From positions 949,816-1,013,815 of the forward strand of contig NZ_JACHFR010000002.1 in the NCBI RefSeq assembly GCF_014202035.1: a stretch of DNA of 64,000 nucleotides, given 5' to 3'. The position numbers were made by a program, and so were the translations under genes. This document shows positions 59,917 to 64,000 of this stretch, one piece after another. Each line of letters opens with the position of its first letter. Positions within the stretch are counted from its first letter, which is position 1. This DNA comes from Treponema rectale (GTDB lineage Bacteria; Spirochaetota; Spirochaetia; Treponematales; Treponemataceae). The notes beneath the pieces are model-generated. The model was not told where the DNA came from. It saw nothing but the letters and a program-made list of their open reading frames with translations, and searched no databases.

Positions 59917-62900
59917 ATGCAGAAAATTGCAAAATTTTTTGAAAAAACTATGTTTACTGCTGCTGCAGTAGTGTTTTTTGCATTTGGTGCATTGTTTGTA
60001 TCGTGTTCTGACGGAGGCGGTTCCGGCGGAAGTTCTGTCAGCCTGAAATCCATTTCACTTGATGTTACGGATGTAAAGACAGCTTATATTTCAGGAGAAG
60101 ATGCTTTTACTGCTGAAGGATTAAAAGTAACTGCGCTTTATTCAGACAAGTCAAGAAAAGAAATCAGTGCAGAAGAATATACAGTTACCGGTTACGAAAA
60201 ATATGCAGATGCTAACGGAGTACTTTCTCTTACCGGCGATGCAAATTATGTAAGCGTAAAGATTACCGTTGAATATAACGGACAGAAAGCTTCGTATTCC
60301 ATTGTAATTTCAAAACCTGTTTCCCGCATAACGGTTGATGTATCTAAAGCTGTAACGGATTTCTTTACGGGTGATGAAATTTCACTTGAAGCTGTTGAAC
60401 TGGCAGAGGATGACGAAGAACAGGCTGCAGGCTTTATCGTCCGTGCATTCTATCTTAATGAAGGTGATGAAGGTTATGCAGAAGAAGCAGACGAAGTTGT
60501 AACGACAGGCGTAAGTTTTACTGCAGTAGACAGTTCCGTAAGCGGAACTACTGACGTTAAGGCATCTTATCTTGGAAAAGAAAGTGAAGCTTTTGCTGTA
60601 AACGTTTATAGAATTTCTGGAACTGTTGCTTCTGAATATGAAAAGGGAGATGCAGTACCTTCTCTTGATGGAATTAAAGTTTATCTAGGTGATGAAGAAG
60701 TAACTGGTGCTGAGGTTGTTCTTAAAGATTCAGAAGGAAATGAATATGCTGAATCAGTTTTCAAAGTAGGTACATATTCCCTTATCGTAACAGCCGGAAC
60801 TGCAGAGAAAACTTTTGCAGAAATTACAGTTAACCGTCCTGATGCAGAAAAGTTTGCTGTTATATCAGATGAATCAAAAATTGAAGGTGCAGCCCTTCAG
60901 ATAAGAATTGATGCTTCTGACATGAATGTAAAATGGGCAGAAAATCTTGAATCTGTAAAACCTGAAATTACTTTGTCTGACGGAACTGTCAGCTCGGACC
61001 CGGGGGCATTCTTTACAGCTCCTGCGGTAAATGCAGATACAGGAATTGTAGAAAAGTTTACAATTCAGATTGTACTTACTTCTCCTGTTTCTACAACAGT
61101 TGCAGATGTATCAGCTGATATTGCCGGAACAAAATACAAGGCTACAGTTCGTTTTGTAAACGGTTCATGCATTCCTTCTGATTATGTTCCTTCTTCCCTT
61201 GTTCTTGATAAAACTTCTGTTGAACTTTCATGCGCTGCAACAACAACATTTAAAGTAACAGACGGAAAGTACGGCCTTGATTATTCTTCTGATGTAACAT
61301 GGTCACTTGAAGAGGATTCAACCGGTTCTTCGATTGAAGGCGGTCTGTTTACTGCTGGAACAGTTGATGAACTTTCTACTGTAACAGTTCGCGCAAGCCT
61401 TAAGGCAAATCCTTCTGTTTATGCAGAAGCTTCTGTTACAATCAATCCTGATAAGGATGATGTTTCTTCAATCTATGATGCCCGTATTTATAATGAAGAG
61501 AATAACGGTGCATGGTTCCATGGTGAACTTTCATGGGATGATTCACAGTATAAGATTGTAGAAATAACATCAAAGAGTGCCGGCATTCAGAATATTATAG
61601 ATGTTGTTCCTGCTGAGGATAAGACAACTTTCATGATCAATCTTACCAGCGGAGAGTATCGCGGTGTAACAAAAACTTTTGTATTCCGCGTTAAGACAGA
61701 AAAAGGTGCTTATTACGATGTAAGCGTAACTTACACAGACAGAGATGTTACTGCCGGCGGATCAACAACTTCTATTGATGATGTTTCAGTTGAAGAAGCT
61801 GTTCTTAATCCAAAACTTATTCTTGCAAAAGAAAATGTAGAAGTTGAAAAAAACGGTACTGTCAGAGTTGCCATTGCTTACGATGAGATTTTAGATTTTG
61901 ATGCAGCAAAAATGTCTGCAGCTTCTTCTGATGATGAAGTGGTAACTGCTAAAATTGAAGGAACTGAACTTGTTCTTTCATGGGTAAAAGATGGTGAAGC
62001 GACAGTAACTGTATCTTATGATAACAGTGTGACAGTGAAGACAACTATAGCTGTAACAGCCCTTGCAGGAGAGATTGTGTATGAATCTCTTCCAATTCTT
62101 CCTAAGGGAAATATGCAGACAAAGGTTGAAGGTGCAAGTGTGTGGCTTTACCTTGACAACACAAATCTCGGAATTAGTGGAACTGATGCAAGCAAAGTTG
62201 AAGTTACGGTAACGGATACGGCAACTGGAAATGAAGTTGGCATTAACACAAAGGAATTCAATGACTACGGTGCAAACACAGTAAGACTTTATCTTGTATT
62301 TGGTGCTGCTTATGCTAACCTTAAAGTAGATGTTGTTGGAACATTCAACGGCAAAAATTACAAGGGCGAGGCTGTCTTCAAGGATGGTATATACCAGTTT
62401 GAATTTGTACCTGAGGCTCTTGTCGTAAGTCCTGCAACAAAAACTGTTGAAACTGGAAGTGAAGTTACATTTACTGTAAAAGATACCAAATATGGTGTAG
62501 ATATTACTGATAAATGTACCTTTGCTACAGATAATGCCACAGTTAATGGTAATAAAGTGACTGTAGGCGACGCTGTAGGAGCTGTAACGGTAACAGTAAC
62601 TTATAACGATGACGAAAGTATTTCGGCAAGTGCAACGCTTAATGTTGTTGAAGCAGGTTCTGTTTCTTATGATGTTGTACCAGTCCTCGTAAACGATACT
62701 TCAATCGGAGGAAACCAGATATTCTTATATCTTGACAACAGTATAATTAAAATGGCTGTAAAGAATAAGTTTGAAAATGAGATGGAATTTGTTTTTACTG
62801 ATACAAAGACAAACGAAGTTCTTGCGGTTACACCAGTTGAATACAATGATTGGAAAGGAGATAAATTCCGTCTTTATGCAACTCTTCCTTCTGGAGGACA

Positions 62901-62997
62901 TGACGATGCAACCTTACGGATAACGGCAACATTTGGTGACAAGTCTTATCAGAGTACTGTTACTTTTGAAGGTGGAAAAGCTGTTTCAAATGAATAA
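59917..62997 (+). CDS. Large Ig-like lipoprotein of the glucan locus
   Basis: GGGGG at 59906-59910 precedes the ATG. The 1026-aa product has lipobox LFVSC, a Ser/Gly linker and a chain of Ig-like domains (first one like that of the lipoprotein at 50474: FTAEGLKVTALYSDKSRK). Three repeated modules of about 100 aa with (L/I)YLDN and RLY or MINLTSGEYRG motifs (about 310-420, 725-830, 925-1020) alternate with Big_2-like parts. No enzyme site. Probably a surface glycan-binding or scaffold protein. A TTACCC/GGGTAA hairpin lies in its leader (59870-59890). Confidence 0.78.
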   Translation: MQKIAKFFEKTMFTAAAVVFFAFGALFVSCSDGGGSGGSSVSLKSISLDVTDVKTAYISGEDAFTAEGLKVTALYSDKSRKEISAEEYTVTGYEKYADANGVLSLTGDANYVSVKITVEYNGQKASYSIVISKPVSRITVDVSKAVTDFFTGDEISLEAVELAEDDEEQAAGFIVRAFYLNEGDEGYAEEADEVVTTGVSFTAVDSSVSGTTDVKASYLGKESEAFAVNVYRISGTVASEYEKGDAVPSLDGIKVYLGDEEVTGAEVVLKDSEGNEYAESVFKVGTYSLIVTAGTAEKTFAEITVNRPDAEKFAVISDESKIEGAALQIRIDASDMNVKWAENLESVKPEITLSDGTVSSDPGAFFTAPAVNADTGIVEKFTIQIVLTSPVSTTVADVSADIAGTKYKATVRFVNGSCIPSDYVPSSLVLDKTSVELSCAATTTFKVTDGKYGLDYSSDVTWSLEEDSTGSSIEGGLFTAGTVDELSTVTVRASLKANPSVYAEASVTINPDKDDVSSIYDARIYNEENNGAWFHGELSWDDSQYKIVEITSKSAGIQNIIDVVPAEDKTTFMINLTSGEYRGVTKTFVFRVKTEKGAYYDVSVTYTDRDVTAGGSTTSIDDVSVEEAVLNPKLILAKENVEVEKNGTVRVAIAYDEILDFDAAKMSAASSDDEVVTAKIEGTELVLSWVKDGEATVTVSYDNSVTVKTTIAVTALAGEIVYESLPILPKGNMQTKVEGASVWLYLDNTNLGISGTDASKVEVTVTDTATGNEVGINTKEFNDYGANTVRLYLVFGAAYANLKVDVVGTFNGKNYKGEAVFKDGIYQFEFVPEALVVSPATKTVETGSEVTFTVKDTKYGVDITDKCTFATDNATVNGNKVTVGDAVGAVTVTVTYNDDESISASATLNVVEAGSVSYDVVPVLVNDTSIGGNQIFLYLDNSIIKMAVKNKFENEMEFVFTDTKTNEVLAVTPVEYNDWKGDKFRLYATLPSGGHDDATLRITATFGDKSYQSTVTFEGGKAVSNE

Positions 62998-63034
62998 AAT
63001 AATTTAGTAGAATTTTTACTTTGTTCTCAATCCG

Positions 63035-63087
63035 TCCCCCGTCTGCACTTCTCCTTAATTATACGCGGACGGGGGATTTCTTTTTTT
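63035..63087 (+). terminator. Intrinsic terminator after the Ig-like lipoprotein
   Basis: TCCCCCGTC (63035-63043) pairs with GACGGGGGA (63068-63076), then T-rich sequence. Confidence 0.9.
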
Positions 63088-63105
63088 CAGGCTGAAGTTA
63101 AATAA

Positions 63106-63150
63106 AAAAAGTACCGGAATCATGAAATTCTGTTTACGATTCCGGTACTT
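63106..63150 (-). terminator. Intrinsic terminator of the GH3 gene
   Basis: AAGTACCGGAATC pairs with GATTCCGGTACTT (13 bp); on the minus strand a run of T follows. Confidence 0.92.
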
Positions 63151-63207
63151 GCTATAGAAAGATTATGTTTTAATTCCCGTAATTCAGGGCGTTAAAACCT
63201 GATGAGT

Positions 63208-64000
63208 TTATTTTATTACACCCATAGAAACTGGTGTAATTACCTGAGAGTTAAAAGAAATTTTACTTACAGTAATACCAGGTTTTGTATGTTCCAGCGT
63301 AACGTGGTAGGTTCCCGGATTAAGAATTACCTGAGAAGCATTAACTGTTGTAAATACACCTGCCGTACTTCTGCATTCCAGGGATGAAGCCGGTTTTCCG
63401 TCAATCATTATGTTTGTAACGGACTGGCTTAAGTCATCGCTTTCTTTTATGTAAGTACCGCTTATGTTGTAAACTCCTTTGTGGTCAACTGTAAGCCATG
63501 TATTTTCATCAGGAATAAAATCTATCCGCTCGTTTACAGTTTTTGCACCTTCCGGAGCAGCTTTACATTCAGTATTGAATTCGAGAATTTCTTTAAGGGC
63601 TCGAAGTGGTCTTTTACTTACCGGAGCCTGAAGTATAAAATTCAGAATGTTTTTTACGCAGAGCTGAAGTTCACCCAGGGTAAGTTCTCCGTTAGAAAGA
63701 CATTCTTCAATATTATCACCGTACTGATTGCATTCAGCTCCGTCGTTGTCTACAATCATGTAAATGTCATTTCTTGCGCGGATCATGTAGGCTGCATTTT
63801 TGATTGTTGCATCACCGCCTTTTACACAGTGATTCATTTTAGCCCACCAGTCAGTCATGACAAGTCCGTCATATTTCCATTCATCCCGGAGAATCATTGC
63901 TACCGTTTCGTAGTTTGAGGCAGCCCAGTGTCCGTTAATAGGATTGTAGCTGGTCATAAGAGAAACAAGATTTCCGTCTTTTACTACAATTTCAAAGCCT
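63208..64000 (-). CDS. GH3 beta-glucosidase, C-terminal part
   Basis: The frame is open to the right edge, so the N-terminal part is outside. The visible 264 residues include LMTSYNPINGHWAASN and EWKYDGLVMTDWWAKMNHC, where Asp of VMTDWW is the GH3 nucleophile. The alpha/beta sandwich that usually follows is absent; a Fn3- or CBM-like end follows after about 90 residues. This fits the permuted GH3 layout (sandwich first, barrel last). It would cut glucose from beta-glucan oligosaccharides. Convergent with the lipoprotein at 59917. Confidence 0.9.
   Translation of the reverse strand, partial: GFEIVVKDGNLVSLMTSYNPINGHWAASNYETVAMILRDEWKYDGLVMTDWWAKMNHCVKGGDATIKNAAYMIRARNDIYMIVDNDGAECNQYGDNIEECLSNGELTLGELQLCVKNILNFILQAPVSKRPLRALKEILEFNTECKAAPEGAKTVNERIDFIPDENTWLTVDHKGVYNISGTYIKESDDLSQSVTNIMIDGKPASSLECRSTAGVFTTVNASQVILNPGTYHVTLEHTKPGITVSKISFNSQVITPVSMGVIK

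Overview
The window reads as chromosome of a Treponema-like spirochaete. This is inference from gene content: an integron cassette array of the type known from Treponema denticola, many small lipoproteins with short lipoboxes, AT-rich intergenic DNA, a chemoreceptor, and secreted glucanases typical of gut or rumen treponemes. No rRNA or tRNA gene was found to settle the species.

Region 1, 1 to about 11,060, is the distal part of an integron gene-cassette array. Six complete attC sites of 63-64 bp lie at 225, 1666, 2717, 3911, 5265 and 6258, followed by damaged ones at 6849, 7437, 8246, 9121 and 11,009. Cassette genes all point right, so the integrase and attI should lie left of the window. 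In several cassettes the R' box at the start is the exact complement of the R'' box at the end, as expected for real mobile cassettes. Cargo is mostly small secreted or lipoproteins of unknown role, a nucleotidyltransferase, a DUF4846 protein, two BrnT/BrnA toxin-antitoxin pairs with their own promoters, and, most notably, a type III toxin-antitoxin system: a ToxN/AbiQ-like RNase preceded by a promoter, three diverged 34-nt RNA repeats that can each fold as an H-type pseudoknot, and a terminator. Most cassettes also begin with a conserved covarying hairpin with an ACTG-containing loop or loop edge.

Region 2, about 9.2-15.9 kb, holds an acetyltransferase, a nitroreductase, three secreted SH3-like proteins (two clear paralogues), a lipoprotein and a NYN-domain protein. 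It looks like old cassette territory that has lost its attC sites.

Region 3, 16-49.5 kb, is mainly core genome: a lichenase-type GH16 lipoprotein, fRMsr and a GH51 arabinofuranosidase, Mn-type CBS pyrophosphatase, an ankyrin protein, then a leftward run asnS, PilZ protein, BrkB-cNMP fusion, pyrG, guaA. A sigma-70 family sigma gene has a near-perfect sigma-54 promoter. Then follow a divergent polysaccharide deacetylase, tsaD, a tautomerase, a chemoreceptor, leuB, valS with an HD phosphohydrolase and rnhA, an RND efflux operon, and hisH-hisF-queD.

Region 4, 49.6 kb to the right edge, is a beta-1,3-glucan (laminarin-type) utilisation locus: a GH16 enzyme without signal peptide, two large Ig-like lipoproteins with no catalytic domain, a lipoprotein with two GH16 domains, a GH64 lipoprotein, and the end of a GH3 beta-glucosidase. 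An Rpn-family nuclease gene sits inside it, flanked by copies of a terminator-like sequence. Working model: surface GH16 and GH64 enzymes cut the polymer, Ig-like lipoproteins bind glycan, and GH3 plus the cytoplasmic GH16 finish the oligosaccharides.
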